This document shows, one piece after another, positions 18,953 through 29,517 of a stretch of 64,000 nucleotides of DNA. The position numbers were made by a program, and so were the translations under genes. The notes beneath the pieces were generated by a model. It saw nothing but the letters and a program-made list of their open reading frames with translations. It searched no databases and was not told the DNA's origin. The number at the start of each line of letters is the position of its first letter. Position 1 is the stretch's first letter. Source of the stretch: Bordetella parapertussis (lineage in GTDB: Bacteria; Pseudomonadota; Gammaproteobacteria; Burkholderiales; Burkholderiaceae_C); assembly GCA_945901125.1 (NCBI GenBank), contig CAMDKD010000001.1:1-64000 (forward strand). Direction: 5' to 3'.

Positions 18953-21028
18953 ATGCGCGAGAGGCTGGCCCGTCTGAGGCAACAACTGCAATCGGCAGGT
19001 CACCATTACTACGTGCTTGATGATCCGCTGATGCCGGATGCCGAGTACGACCGGCTGTTTCGAGAATTGCAGGCACTGGAAGCCGAGCATCCCGAATTCA
19101 TCACCCCGGATTCGCCCACGCAGCGGGTTGGCGCAGCGCCCATGGCTTCATTCACACAGGTGCGCCACCGCGTGCCTATGCTCAGCATTCACACAGAAAC
19201 CGATATCAGCGAGCAGGGCGCGGTGCAGTTTGACGCAAGGGTACGCAAGCAATTGCAACTCAGTGAAACAGATTCGCCTGTGGACTATGTGGCTGAATTG
19301 AAATTTGACGGATTGGCCATCAGTTTGATGTACCGCGACCACTTGCTGGTGCAAGCCTGCACCCGCGGCGATGGTGAAACCGGCGAGGATGTGACCCACA
19401 ACATACGCACCATAGGACAAATACCTTTGCGACTTCCGGACATGGCACCCGCAGACATGGAGGTTCGCGGCGAAGTCTACATGCGACGCGATGATTTCGA
19501 AAGCTTGAACGCGCGCCAACGCCAGCGCATCGCCAATGGCCTGAAGAACGAAAAAACTTTTGTCAACCCGCGCAACGCGGCGGCCGGTGCGGTCAGGCAA
19601 CTTGACCCCAGGATTGCCGCGCAACGGCCTTTGAGTTTTTTTGCGTACGCGCTGCACTTTCACCTGGATGCCGCTCAAACATTGAGTCCGGTCGAAGCCA
19701 CTTTGAACGGCTTACAAATCTACGGCAGCCATATGCAGGTGTTGCTTGCCTTGAAAAGCTGGGGCTTTCCTGTGTCTGAGCACAGCAAAAAAGTGCAGGG
19801 CGCAACAGGCTTGATCGCTTTTCACCACGACATTGCTGCGCAGCGCGACAGTTTGCCGTTTGACATTGATGGCGTGGTCTACAAGGTCAACGACATCAAC
19901 ATGCAAGCGCGCATGGGCATGGTCAGCCGCGAGCCGCGTTGGGCGGTGGCGCACAAATACCCGGCGCAAGAAGAGCTCACCACCGTACAAGCGATTGAAG
20001 TGCAAGTCGGGCGCACCGGCAAGCTCACGCCTGTCGCCAAACTCGCGCCCGTGTTTGTCGGCGGTGTCACCGTCACCAATGCCACGCTTCACAATGAAGA
20101 CGAAGCCAGGCGCAAAGACGTGCGTGTCGGTGACACTGTCATCGTCAGACGCGCCGGTGACGTGATTCCCGAGGTGGTGTCAGTCATGCTTGAAAAACGC
20201 TTGCAGGACGCGCAGATATTCACCATGCCAAGCCATTGCCCGGTGTGCGACAGCCTGGCTTTGCGCGATGAAGGTGAAGCGGATTACCGCTGCACCGGCG
20301 GTTTGTTTTGCAGCGCGCAGCGCAAGCAGGCTATTTTGCATTTCGCCCACCGACGTGCCGTGGAAGTGGATGACTTGGGTGAAAAACTGGTGGATCAATT
20401 GGTCGATGCCGGTCTGGTCAACACCTTGCCCGATTTGTACAAGCTGGGTTTCAGCCAACTCGCTGTGCTGGAGCGCATGGCCGAGAAATCCGCCAACAAT
20501 TTGCTTGCCAGTTTGGAGCGTTCCAAACAAACCAGCTTGCCGCGTTTTGTTTTTGGATTGGGCATACGCCACGTCGGCGAAGCCACGGCCAAGGAACTGG
20601 CGCGTCACTTTGGCGGCATGGATGCCATCATGAATGCAGGCATTGATCAACTCTTGACCGTCAACGATGTCGGCCCCGTGGTGGCGCAAAGTCTGCGGAC
20701 CTTTTTTGACCAACCGCACAACCGCGAGGTGGTCGAGCAATTGCGCGCTTGCGGGTTGCACTGGCAAGAGTCCGCACCCGGCGCCAGACTGGATCTGCCG
20801 CTGGCCGGTCACACCTATGTGATCACTGGCACCCTGCCCACACTGTCGCGCGAGCAGGCGCAAGCCCTGTTGGAAGAGGCCGGCGCCAAAGTGGCAGGCA
20901 GCGTCAGTAAAAAAACCACCGGTGTGATTGCCGGTGAGGCTGCTGGTAGCAAACTGGAAAAAGCGAATGCCCTGGGCATACCGGTGCTGGATGAATCGGC
21001 TTTGATGGCTTTGGTCAAAGCGCCATGA
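18953..21028 (+). CDS. ligA: NAD-dependent DNA ligase LigA
   Basis: 691-aa ligase sealing nicks in replication and repair with NAD as adenylate donor. Domains in order: Ia with the NAD-binding HYYVLDDPLMPDAEYDRLF (18-36), adenylation domain with the nucleophile Lys117 in ELKFDG, OB fold, a four-cysteine zinc finger beginning CPVCDSLAL, helix-hairpin-helix repeats (LNTLPDLYKLGFSQL region), and a C-terminal BRCT domain starting LAGHTYVITG. Length is normal. ATG 18953 follows the zipA stop by eight bases. The 3' end overlaps the ROK kinase start by four bases (ATGA). The usual MLSLDNAF-type segment reads MLSIHTETD, a mild divergence. Confidence 0.97.
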   Translation: MRERLARLRQQLQSAGHHYYVLDDPLMPDAEYDRLFRELQALEAEHPEFITPDSPTQRVGAAPMASFTQVRHRVPMLSIHTETDISEQGAVQFDARVRKQLQLSETDSPVDYVAELKFDGLAISLMYRDHLLVQACTRGDGETGEDVTHNIRTIGQIPLRLPDMAPADMEVRGEVYMRRDDFESLNARQRQRIANGLKNEKTFVNPRNAAAGAVRQLDPRIAAQRPLSFFAYALHFHLDAAQTLSPVEATLNGLQIYGSHMQVLLALKSWGFPVSEHSKKVQGATGLIAFHHDIAAQRDSLPFDIDGVVYKVNDINMQARMGMVSREPRWAVAHKYPAQEELTTVQAIEVQVGRTGKLTPVAKLAPVFVGGVTVTNATLHNEDEARRKDVRVGDTVIVRRAGDVIPEVVSVMLEKRLQDAQIFTMPSHCPVCDSLALRDEGEADYRCTGGLFCSAQRKQAILHFAHRRAVEVDDLGEKLVDQLVDAGLVNTLPDLYKLGFSQLAVLERMAEKSANNLLASLERSKQTSLPRFVFGLGIRHVGEATAKELARHFGGMDAIMNAGIDQLLTVNDVGPVVAQSLRTFFDQPHNREVVEQLRACGLHWQESAPGARLDLPLAGHTYVITGTLPTLSREQAQALLEEAGAKVAGSVSKKTTGVIAGEAAGSKLEKANALGIPVLDESALMALVKAP

Positions 21029-21930
21029 GTCTGCAATTCGGTTTTGATCTGGGCGGCACCAAAACCGAAATCGCCGTCATTGATGCAGCCGGTGACATTG
21101 TTTTTCGCCGTCGCCTGCCCACACCGGCCGACAGTTACCCGCTGGTATTGAAAAACATTGAACAACTGCTTCATGCAGCTTGCACAGACTTGGGCACAGA
21201 CAAACCGGGCTGTATCGGCATAGGCATGCCAGGCTGCCTGGATGTGGACACACGTTTGGTCAGAGGATCAAACACACAGGTGATGAATCACCAAGCGCTG
21301 CAAGATGATTTGCAAGATTTGCTTGGCTGTGAAGTGCGATTACAAAACGATGCCAATTGCCTGGCTTTGAGCGAAGCGGTTGATGGTGCAGCCAGCGGCT
21401 GCCAGGTGGTGTTCGCTGCGATTCTGGGCACAGGTTGCGGAGGCGGCGTTGTGGTGAACCGGCAGTTACTGACGGGCAGGCACGCGATTGCAGGCGAATG
21501 GGGGCACAACCCGCTGCCATGGCCGACGGCAGATGAACTCCGGGTTCCAGCTTGCTGGTGCGGTCTGACCGGTTGCCTGGAAACCTGGCTCAGCGGCACG
21601 GCATTTGCGCAAGACCATCTGAGGCACACAGGACATCACTTATCGGCACAAGCCATAGTGCAAGCCATGCGCCATGGCGATGCGCAAGCTTTAGAAACTT
21701 TCGACAGGTATGTGAATCGCCTGGGCCGTGCGTTAGCGCAAGTCATCAATTTGATCGATCCGGATTGCATTGTGCTCGGCGGCGGCATGAGCAATGTGCA
21801 GGAGATTTACCCGCGCATAGGCGAAGAAATTTCAAAATACAGTTTCGGTGTCAAAGCAACGATGCCTGTACGCCAGGCCGTGCACGGCGATTCATCCGGC
21901 GTTCGCGGGGCTGCCTGGTTGTGCCGCTGA
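21025..21930 (+). CDS. ROK-family sugar kinase (fructokinase/N-acetylglucosamine kinase-like)
   Basis: 301 aa. The N-terminal phosphate-binding DLGGTKTE is at residues 8-15, and the catalytic Asp109 is in LQNDANC. The ROK zinc motif is formed by GEWGHNPL (157-164) and CWCGLTGCLE (177-186). Such enzymes phosphorylate hexoses or amino sugars with ATP in the cytoplasm. The GEWGHNPLPWP segment is most like the Mak/NagK group, but the sugar cannot be fixed from sequence alone. Because it lacks a helix-turn-helix, it is a kinase rather than a ROK repressor. It is coupled to ligA by an ATGA overlap and converges on glnD with six bases between stops. Confidence 0.87.
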   Translation: MSLQFGFDLGGTKTEIAVIDAAGDIVFRRRLPTPADSYPLVLKNIEQLLHAACTDLGTDKPGCIGIGMPGCLDVDTRLVRGSNTQVMNHQALQDDLQDLLGCEVRLQNDANCLALSEAVDGAASGCQVVFAAILGTGCGGGVVVNRQLLTGRHAIAGEWGHNPLPWPTADELRVPACWCGLTGCLETWLSGTAFAQDHLRHTGHHLSAQAIVQAMRHGDAQALETFDRYVNRLGRALAQVINLIDPDCIVLGGGMSNVQEIYPRIGEEISKYSFGVKATMPVRQAVHGDSSGVRGAAWLCR

Positions 21931-21936
21931 CACGGT

Positions 21937-24555
21937 TCAAGTGCCGCCGAGAACGGTCAACAATTGTGTTTCCAGATCGATCTGCGTGCGGTTGTGCTGC
22001 AAGGCCGCGCCATCAATCAAAAAAGTATCTTCTACGCGCTCACCCAAGGTGCTGACCTTGGCCAGCAACACATTGATCTGGTGTTGCGCCAGTATTTGCG
22101 CCACACCATAGAGCAAACCAGCGCGGTCGCTGGCGGAAATGCTGAGCAGCCAGCGCTGCGCTTTTTCATCGGGTTGCAAACGCACACGCGGTGCCACCGG
22201 AAAACTTTTGACGCGTCGCGATACCCGCCCACCTTGGCGCGGTTTGAGCAAGGGGCCGCCGTTTTCAATCGCTTGTTTCAAACCGTTTTCCACCATGGGC
22301 GTGAGTTCGCGGTAATGCACGTTCAACATGGGCGTGACCACCTGGAAGGTGTCTAGCGCGTAGCCGTTTTTCGCGGTATGCACCTTGGCGTCCAGAATAC
22401 TGAATTCGGCCTGGTCGAAATAACCGCAAATCCGCGCGAACAAATCGGTTTGATCTGGCGTGTACACCAGGACTTGCAAACCTTCGCCCAGCGGTGACAA
22501 ACGCGCTTTCACTGTCACGCCTGTTGGCACGCCTTGCGCTTTGGCCAAAGCCAGCGGTCTGGACAACTGCCTGGTGTGCCAGGCGATGTCGGCTGCTTCG
22601 TGGCGCATGAAATAACTGACGTCGAGTGTGTTCCATAAATCTTTGTGCGACTCAAACGGCATGGCGTACAAGTTCAGCGTTTCCAGCGCCTCGCGCTTGC
22701 GCATTTCAACCAAGGCATGCGGGTCGTGCGCCTGACCGCCCAACACAGCGGCGCTGGCACGGTATAAATCCTCCAGCAACTTGCCTTTCCAGGCGTTCCA
22801 CACCTTGGGGCTGGTGCCGCGTATATCTGCTACCGTCAGCAAATACAAGGCACGCAAATAACGCTCGTTGCCTACGCTTTGTGCAAATGCATTCACCACG
22901 TCCGGATCGCTCAAGTCCTGCTTTTGCGCCACGTTGCTCATTGTCAGGTGGTGTTTGACCAGAAATTCAATCAACTTCTGATCGGCCTTGGAAATACCAT
23001 GCTGGCGGCAGAACAAACGCACCTCGTGCGCGCCCAAATCTGAATGGTCGCCGCCGCGCCCTTTGGCAATGTCGTGAAACAGCGCCGCCACGTACAAAAT
23101 CCAGGGCTGTTCCCAGCCGGCAGCGAGTTGCGAACAAAACGGGTATTCATGCGCGTGTTCGACGATAAAGAAGCGCCGCACATTGCGCAGCACCATCAAA
23201 ATATGCTGGTCGACTGTGTAGACGTGAAACAAATCGTGCTGCATTTGGCCAACGATGCGTCTGAACACCCACAGGTAGCGGCCCAGCACCGAAGTCTGGT
23301 TCATCAAGCGCATAGCATGCGTAATGCCTTGCGAGGTTTGCAAAATACGCATGAACATGGCGCGGTTGGCCGGATCCCGCCTGAAGGCCGCGTTCATCAA
23401 GCCTCTGGCGTTGTAGAGCGCACGCAAGGTTCTGGCAGACAAACCTTTGACGCCTACGGTTTCCTGGTACACCAAAAAGGTTTCCAAAATGGCGTGCGGT
23501 TCGCGCTGGTACAAGTCATCGTCAACCACTTCCAGCATGCCGGCTTTGTCGATAAAACGCTCGTTCAGCTGGCGCGGCGGGTGCGACTGAGTTTGTTGAA
23601 ACAACCAGTCTTCAATGTTCAAGTGAATGATCTGGTTCAACTGGGTGACCGCTTTGGCGGCCCAGTAATAACGCTTCATCAAAGCTTCGCTGGCAGCTCT
23701 GGCCATGCGTGCGCCGCCGCCGTCGGGTGACAGGCCCAGGCCAAGCGCTAGCAATGTTTGTAAATCAAACACCAGGCGGTCCTCACGGCGTCTGGCGCTC
23801 CAGTGCAAGCGCCAGCGCAGCAACGACAACAGGCTTTCGTTGCGCTGTAATTGCCTCAATTCCAAAGCCGTCACCATGCCACGCGCATGCAAGTCTTTCC
23901 AGCTGCTGCCCAGACCGCTGGCCTTGGCCAGCCAGAGCAGCATTTGTAGATCACGCAATCCGCCGGGTGACTCTTTGCAGTTGGGTTCCAGCGAATACGG
24001 TGAGTTCTCAAACTTGTTATGCCGCTGCTGCATTTCCAGCGTTTTGCCGGTGAAAAAAGCCTTGGCCTCCAGCCTGGCGTTAAAGCTGTCGCTGAAGCTT
24101 TGCATCAAGCGGCGGTTGCCGGTGAGAAAACGCGATTCCAGCATGGCGGTTTGCACCGTGATGTCGGCGGCGGCTTCGTTAATGCAATCTGTCAGATTGC
24201 GCACGCTGGAGCCGATCTCAAGTCCCGTGTCCCAGCAACTTCCTATGAATGTCTCGATCTTGTTTTTCAATACTTCATCGGCTTCAGCGCTGGTGCCGTC
24301 AGGCAGCAACACCAGCACATCCACATCTGAATAAGGAAACAGTGCTTGTCTGCCATAACCACCGACCGCCAGCAGGCAGGTGGTACCAGGCATGTTTGCC
24401 TTTTGCCACAAGCTGTGCAAAGTTTCATCGCATAAATCGCTGAGCAGCTTTAAATGGGCGTGGACGCGGGAGGCGCGCGCCAGGCTTTGTTCTGCGGCGC
24501 ATTGGGCCAGCAGTGCAGATTTACGTTGTCTGAAGTCAGACGCGGCGTGGTTCAC
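21937..24555 (-). CDS. glnD: Bifunctional PII uridylyltransferase/uridylyl-removing enzyme GlnD
   Basis: 872-aa nitrogen sensor that uridylylates PII proteins when glutamine is low and deuridylylates them when it is high. Domains: nucleotidyltransferase with GGYGRQALFPYSDVDVLVLLP (65-85), a helical middle, an HD hydrolase domain with ALFHDIAKGRGGDHS (His494-Asp495), and two C-terminal ACT domains (about 690-770 and 800-872) that sense glutamine. The start is GTG at 24555, three bases after the map stop, giving MNHAASDFRQRKSALLAQ. The map-glnD order is common in Proteobacteria. No unusual catalytic substitutions were seen. Confidence 0.96.
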   Translation of the reverse strand: MNHAASDFRQRKSALLAQCAAEQSLARASRVHAHLKLLSDLCDETLHSLWQKANMPGTTCLLAVGGYGRQALFPYSDVDVLVLLPDGTSAEADEVLKNKIETFIGSCWDTGLEIGSSVRNLTDCINEAAADITVQTAMLESRFLTGNRRLMQSFSDSFNARLEAKAFFTGKTLEMQQRHNKFENSPYSLEPNCKESPGGLRDLQMLLWLAKASGLGSSWKDLHARGMVTALELRQLQRNESLLSLLRWRLHWSARRREDRLVFDLQTLLALGLGLSPDGGGARMARAASEALMKRYYWAAKAVTQLNQIIHLNIEDWLFQQTQSHPPRQLNERFIDKAGMLEVVDDDLYQREPHAILETFLVYQETVGVKGLSARTLRALYNARGLMNAAFRRDPANRAMFMRILQTSQGITHAMRLMNQTSVLGRYLWVFRRIVGQMQHDLFHVYTVDQHILMVLRNVRRFFIVEHAHEYPFCSQLAAGWEQPWILYVAALFHDIAKGRGGDHSDLGAHEVRLFCRQHGISKADQKLIEFLVKHHLTMSNVAQKQDLSDPDVVNAFAQSVGNERYLRALYLLTVADIRGTSPKVWNAWKGKLLEDLYRASAAVLGGQAHDPHALVEMRKREALETLNLYAMPFESHKDLWNTLDVSYFMRHEAADIAWHTRQLSRPLALAKAQGVPTGVTVKARLSPLGEGLQVLVYTPDQTDLFARICGYFDQAEFSILDAKVHTAKNGYALDTFQVVTPMLNVHYRELTPMVENGLKQAIENGGPLLKPRQGGRVSRRVKSFPVAPRVRLQPDEKAQRWLLSISASDRAGLLYGVAQILAQHQINVLLAKVSTLGERVEDTFLIDGAALQHNRTQIDLETQLLTVLGGT

Positions 24556-24558
24556 TCG

Positions 24559-25371
24559 TCAGCACACCGTGGTGGTGACAAAAGCGGGCAGGGCGGGACT
24601 GCCTTCAGACAGCGTCAGCACTTCATAGCCGGTCGGTGTGACCAGCACCGTGTGTTCCCATTGCGCAGACAGCGAATGGTCGCGCGTGATGATGGTCCAG
24701 CCGTCGCCCATTTCTTTGATATCGCGTTTGCCGGCGTTGACCATGGGCTCAATGGTGAAAGTCATGCCGGGTTTGAGCTCTTCCAAGGTGCCGGGCTTGC
24801 CGTAGTGCAGCACTTGCGGCTCTTCGTGAAACACCTGGCCTATGCCGTGGCCGCAGAATTCGCGCACGATGGAAAAGCCGTGGTTTTCAGCAAAAACCTG
24901 AATCGCGTGGCCGATGTCGCCGAGCCGGGCTCCCGGTTTGACTTTGACAATGCCGTGCCACATGGCCTCGTAAGTCAGCTGGCACAGGCGTTTGGCGGCG
25001 ATAGAGCCTTCGCCGACGATGAACATGCGGCTGGTGTCACCATGCCAGCCGCCTTTGATGACGGTGATGTCAATATTGACAATATCGCCCTTTTTCAAGG
25101 CCTTGTCGCTGGGGATACCGTGACACACCTGGTGGTTGATTGAGGTGCAAATCGACTTGGGGTAAGGGTTGTTGCCGCTGGGGTTGTAGTTCAGCGGGGC
25201 CGGTATGGCTTGTTGCACCTGGGTGATGTAGTCAAACGCCAGTTTGTCCAGGTGGTTGGTGGTGACACCCGGCTGCACATGCGGGGTCAGGTAATCCAGC
25301 ACTTCAGACGCAAGTTGGCCCGCAATGCGCATGCCATCGATGCCGTGTTGGTTTTTGTATGTGATGCTCAT
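24559..25371 (-). CDS. map: Methionine aminopeptidase, type I
   Basis: 270 aa. Removes N-terminal methionine from nascent proteins. The five metal ligands are recognisable: two Asp in VNIDITVIKGGWHGDTSRMF, His in EFCGHGIG, Glu in FTIEPMV, and Glu in QWEHTVLVT. The substrate His is in INHQVCHGIPS. The absence of an N-terminal zinc-finger extension makes it class Ia. Start ATG 25371 gives MSITYKNQHGIDGMRIAGQ. It lies directly upstream of glnD in the same direction. In many Proteobacteria rpsB is divergent from map; here purL takes that place across a 119-base spacer (25372-25490) in which I see no convincing promoter. Confidence 0.96.
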   Translation of the reverse strand: MSITYKNQHGIDGMRIAGQLASEVLDYLTPHVQPGVTTNHLDKLAFDYITQVQQAIPAPLNYNPSGNNPYPKSICTSINHQVCHGIPSDKALKKGDIVNIDITVIKGGWHGDTSRMFIVGEGSIAAKRLCQLTYEAMWHGIVKVKPGARLGDIGHAIQVFAENHGFSIVREFCGHGIGQVFHEEPQVLHYGKPGTLEELKPGMTFTIEPMVNAGKRDIKEMGDGWTIITRDHSLSAQWEHTVLVTPTGYEVLTLSEGSPALPAFVTTTVC

Positions 25372-25490
25372 GGCCGAATTATCTCAGGCTGACGCGGTCT
25401 GTTCTAAGCGGCCCGGCAGTGCCGTTAAAATTCATGTATGACATGCTGTACCCGTTCACAGCTAAGCCCTCTTAAACCCAAGGCCACCCC

Positions 25491-28400
25491 GTGACCCTTC
25501 AGATCAGTAATTTTCAGGGCGGCCCCGCCTTCAGCAGCTTTAAAACCCGTCGTTTGCTCAGCAGATTGCAATCTGTTTGTGCAGCCATTCAATCACTGCA
25601 AGCCACGCATGTTTACTTGCTGGCGGTCGACCGGCCGCTGAAAGCCGCAGGCTCCGCACGTTTGGCGCAACTGCTGGACGCTGTGGATGACAAGGCCTTG
25701 CCTGTTGCATCAGCTGACACGCTGACCCTGGTGGTCTCGCCGCGCCAGGGCACGGTGTCTCCCTGGGCCTCCAAGGCAGGTGATATTGCGCGCAATTGCG
25801 GTTTTGCGTTGCACCGCCTGGAGCGCCTGACCGAGTACCGCTTGGTGTTGAAGAGTGCTTCTCAACCATCTTCCATCGAACTGGCAGGGATTCATGCTTT
25901 GTTGCACGACCGGATGACCGAGTCTGTCTGGGCGGATCGCTTGTCAGCGAGCGTGCTTTTGCAAAATCTGAATGCCGTCGACATGGTCAGCGTCGACGTT
26001 TTGAAGCAAGGGCGACAAGCGCTGGTGCAAGCTAATATCGATAATGGTTTGGCGCTGGCAGACGATGAAATCGATTATTTGTTGCAGGCTTTCACCCGCC
26101 TCAAGCGCAACCCCACCGATGCCGAGTTGATGATGTTCGCGCAAGCCAACAGCGAACATTGCAGGCACAAAATTTTCAATGCCGACTACATCATTGACGG
26201 TCAGGTGCAGACACACAGTTTGTTCGGCATGATCCGCCACACCCACAAAACCAACCCTCAACACACCGTGGTGGCGTATTCGGACAACGCCGCCATCATG
26301 CACGGGCATCAGGTGGAGCGATTCAGCGCTGCGCTCACCGGCTATATGCCGCGCTACGACAAAGCCAGCGGCGTGCAACACATTCTGATGAAGGTCGAGA
26401 CCCACAACCATCCGACCGCCATTTCACCTTTTCCGGGTGCGGCTACCGGTGCCGGCGGCGAGATCCGTGACGAAGGCGCTACCGGTCGCGGAGCCAAACC
26501 CAAGGCAGGCCTGACCGGTTTCAGCGTTTCCAAACTTTGGGGAAGCAGCATAGGACAGGCTTCGCACATGGCCTCTGCTTTGCAAATCATGACCGAAGGC
26601 CCCTTGGGCGGCGCAGCTTTCAACAACGAGTTCGGCAGACCGAATCTGCTGGGCTATTTCCGCGAATACGAACAAGTGGTCAATGGTGTGCAACGCGGTT
26701 ACCACAAGCCCATCATGCTGGCCGGTGGCCTGGGCGTGGTGCGCGAAGAACTCACCCACAAACTGCTTTTCCCCGCCGGTACCTTGTTGATTCAACTCGG
26801 TGGCCCGGGCATGCGCATAGGCATGGGCGGCGGTGCCGCCAGTTCACTGGCCAGCGGCAGTAACGCGGTCAATCTGGACTTTGACTCGGTGCAACGCGGC
26901 AACCCCGAGATTCAACGCCGCGCGCAAGAGGTGATCAACCATTGCAATGCATTGGGCAAAGACACGCCTGTATTAGCGATTCACGATGTAGGCGCTGGCG
27001 GTTTGTCGAATGCGTTTCCCGAACTGGTCAACGACGCCGGTCGCGGTGCGCGTTTTGATTTGCGGCACGTACCGCTGGAAGAAAGCGGTTTGTCACCCAA
27101 GGAAATCTGGAGCAATGAAAGCCAGGAACGCTATGTGCTGGCGATAGCGCCTGAGTCATTGCCGCAGTTTCAGTTTTTCTGCGAACGCGAACGCTGTCCT
27201 TTTGCGGTGGTCGGTGTGACTACCGAAGACCGACACCTCACCGTCAAACACACAGACACCGCAGATGCTGTGGACATGCCACTGGATGTGTTGCTGGGCA
27301 AGCCGCCGAAAATGCTGCGCGATGTGCAACGCCTGACGCGCGACATCGAATCCTTTCACACCGACGGTGTCAGCCTGCAAGACGCGGTGCTTAAAGTTTT
27401 GTCGCACCCCACGGTGGCCAGCAAACGTTTTTTGATCACCATCGGCGACCGCACGGTCGGCGGTCTGAGCCACCGGGACCAAATGGTCGGGCCATGGCAG
27501 GTGCCGGTGGCCGATTGCGCCATCACCTTGGCCGATTACAAAGGCGTGGCAGGCGAGGCCATGGCGCTCGGCGAACGCACACCGCTGGCCGCTATCAACG
27601 CAGCTGCCTCAGGGCGCATGGCAGTGGCAGAAGCCATCACCAATTTGCTGGCAGCGCCTGTCAGTCTGGAACGGGTGAAGTTGTCTGCCAACTGGATGGC
27701 GGCTTGCGGCGAACCCGGCGAAGACGCGGCTTTGTTCGACACGGTCAAAGCAGTTGGACTGGAGCTTTGCCCGGCGTTGGGTATTTCTATTCCTGTCGGC
27801 AAAGACAGCTTGTCCATGCGCACCCGTTGGCAGGCCGATGGCCAATCCATGCAAGTGACTTCACCGGTCAGTTTGATCGTCACCGCGTTTGCCACCTTAG
27901 ACGATGTGCGCGGCAATTTCACACCGCAATTGAACGCCACCGAAGCCGATACCAGTCTGATTTTGATAGACCTCGGACACGGTAAACAGCGCATGGGCGG
28001 CAGTATTCTGGCGCAGGCGCTGGATCAGGCGGGCGGCTTGGTGCCTGACCTTGACCACGCGGACGATTTGAAAAACCTGGTGCTCGCCATCAATGATTTG
28101 CGTGCCAAGGGCTGGGTCATGGCCTACCACGACCGCAGCGACGGCGGCTTGCTGGCCTGCGTGACCGAGATGGCGTTTGCCGGTCACGTTGGCGTGGCAT
28201 TGAATGTGGACTTGCTGGTCACCGAAGGCGACGGCATCAGCGACAGCCGGGCTGACCACGGCGACAGCAAAAACTGGTCGCAACAAGTCAACGCCAGACG
28301 CGACGAACTCACGCTCAAAGCTTTGTTCAACGAAGAGCTCGGCGTGGTGATTCAGGTGCGCACTGAAGTGCGCGACCAGACCATGCAATTACTGCGGCAG

Positions 28401-29474
28401 TTCGGCTTATCGGCTTGCAGCCATGTGATCGGTAAAACCCGGCCACCGTTCAGCGTCATCAACAAAGGCGTGGGTGAACTCAGCGTCTGGCGTGATGCCA
28501 AAGAAATTTTCAGCGCCAGCTTGTTTGATTTGCACCAGGTGTGGGACAGCGTCAGCTGGAAAATTTGCCGCGAACGCGACAACCCGCAAACCGCAGATGC
28601 TGAACACGCTGCTGCCGGACAGCCCGCAGACCCGGGTTTGCATGTGCATTTAATACCAGGTGCACTCGACAATGTCGCTGCCCCCTATATCAACAAACAA
28701 CGCCCGCGTGTGGGGGTGTTACGCGAGCAAGGTGTGAATTCGCACGTAGAAATGGCGTATGCATTTACCGAGGCCGGCTTTGAAGCCTATGACGTGCACA
28801 TGACCGATTTGCAGTCAGGCCGCGCGCATTTGAAAGACTTTCAAGGAATGGTTGCCTGCGGCGGTTTCAGCTACGGCGACACCTTAGGAGCGGGCAAAGG
28901 TTGGGCGCGCAGCATCACATTCAACACGGCTTTGTCCGATCAGTTTCAACAATTTTTTGACCGGAAAAACACGTTTGCACTTGGTGTGTGCAACGGTTGT
29001 CAGATGTTTGCCGAATTGGCGGTGCTGATTCCCGGCGCGCAAAATTGGCCGCGTTTCACTGACAACCAGAGCGAGCGTTTCGAGGCGCGTTTGTCGCAGG
29101 TTGAAGTGCTGGAAACGCCCAGTTTGTTTTTCCAAGGCATGGCCGGCAGCCGATTGCCGATCGCCGTGGCGCACGGTGAAGGCTATGCGGATTTCAGTGA
29201 ACGCGGCAGCGCTGACAAAGTGTTGGCTGCCATGCGTTTTACCGATCACCACGGCCAAGCCACCGAAGCCTATCCGTTCAACCCCAATGGCAGCCCCGGC
29301 GGCTTGACGGCAGTCACCACCGCCGACGGCAGGTTCACGGCCATGATGCCGCACCCGGAGCGCGTGTTCCGTCAGTTGCAATTCAGTTGGACGGCGCAAA
29401 GCAATTTCCAAAAATCCACCGACTTCAGTCCTTGGATGCGGATGTGGCGCAACGCCCGGCGTTGGGTAGACTGA
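25491..29474 (+). CDS. purL: Phosphoribosylformylglycinamidine synthase, single-chain
   Basis: 1327-aa large-type PurL catalysing the fourth step of purine synthesis (FGAR + Gln + ATP to FGAM). An N-terminal PurS-like domain is followed by a linker and two AIRS-like ATPase halves, with signature stretches KVETHNHPTAISPFPGA and AIHDVGAGGLSNA. A C-terminal class I glutaminase domain from about residue 1060 carries nucleophile Cys1167 in LGVCNGCQ and the catalytic His-Glu in MMPHPERVF. The GTG start at 25491 has AAGG eight bases upstream and gives MTLQISNFQGGPAFS, the typical N-terminus. The single-chain architecture is normal for Beta- and Gammaproteobacteria. The next small gene begins 43 bases downstream with no terminator between. 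Confidence 0.97.
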   Translation: MTLQISNFQGGPAFSSFKTRRLLSRLQSVCAAIQSLQATHVYLLAVDRPLKAAGSARLAQLLDAVDDKALPVASADTLTLVVSPRQGTVSPWASKAGDIARNCGFALHRLERLTEYRLVLKSASQPSSIELAGIHALLHDRMTESVWADRLSASVLLQNLNAVDMVSVDVLKQGRQALVQANIDNGLALADDEIDYLLQAFTRLKRNPTDAELMMFAQANSEHCRHKIFNADYIIDGQVQTHSLFGMIRHTHKTNPQHTVVAYSDNAAIMHGHQVERFSAALTGYMPRYDKASGVQHILMKVETHNHPTAISPFPGAATGAGGEIRDEGATGRGAKPKAGLTGFSVSKLWGSSIGQASHMASALQIMTEGPLGGAAFNNEFGRPNLLGYFREYEQVVNGVQRGYHKPIMLAGGLGVVREELTHKLLFPAGTLLIQLGGPGMRIGMGGGAASSLASGSNAVNLDFDSVQRGNPEIQRRAQEVINHCNALGKDTPVLAIHDVGAGGLSNAFPELVNDAGRGARFDLRHVPLEESGLSPKEIWSNESQERYVLAIAPESLPQFQFFCERERCPFAVVGVTTEDRHLTVKHTDTADAVDMPLDVLLGKPPKMLRDVQRLTRDIESFHTDGVSLQDAVLKVLSHPTVASKRFLITIGDRTVGGLSHRDQMVGPWQVPVADCAITLADYKGVAGEAMALGERTPLAAINAAASGRMAVAEAITNLLAAPVSLERVKLSANWMAACGEPGEDAALFDTVKAVGLELCPALGISIPVGKDSLSMRTRWQADGQSMQVTSPVSLIVTAFATLDDVRGNFTPQLNATEADTSLILIDLGHGKQRMGGSILAQALDQAGGLVPDLDHADDLKNLVLAINDLRAKGWVMAYHDRSDGGLLACVTEMAFAGHVGVALNVDLLVTEGDGISDSRADHGDSKNWSQQVNARRDELTLKALFNEELGVVIQVRTEVRDQTMQLLRQFGLSACSHVIGKTRPPFSVINKGVGELSVWRDAKEIFSASLFDLHQVWDSVSWKICRERDNPQTADAEHAAAGQPADPGLHVHLIPGALDNVAAPYINKQRPRVGVLREQGVNSHVEMAYAFTEAGFEAYDVHMTDLQSGRAHLKDFQGMVACGGFSYGDTLGAGKGWARSITFNTALSDQFQQFFDRKNTFALGVCNGCQMFAELAVLIPGAQNWPRFTDNQSERFEARLSQVEVLETPSLFFQGMAGSRLPIAVAHGEGYADFSERGSADKVLAAMRFTDHHGQATEAYPFNPNGSPGGLTAVTTADGRFTAMMPHPERVFRQLQFSWTAQSNFQKSTDFSPWMRMWRNARRWVD

Positions 29475-29517
29475 GCAGCGCGTATAGCTTTTTTTAACAA
29501 ACAACAAGGAAGTACCC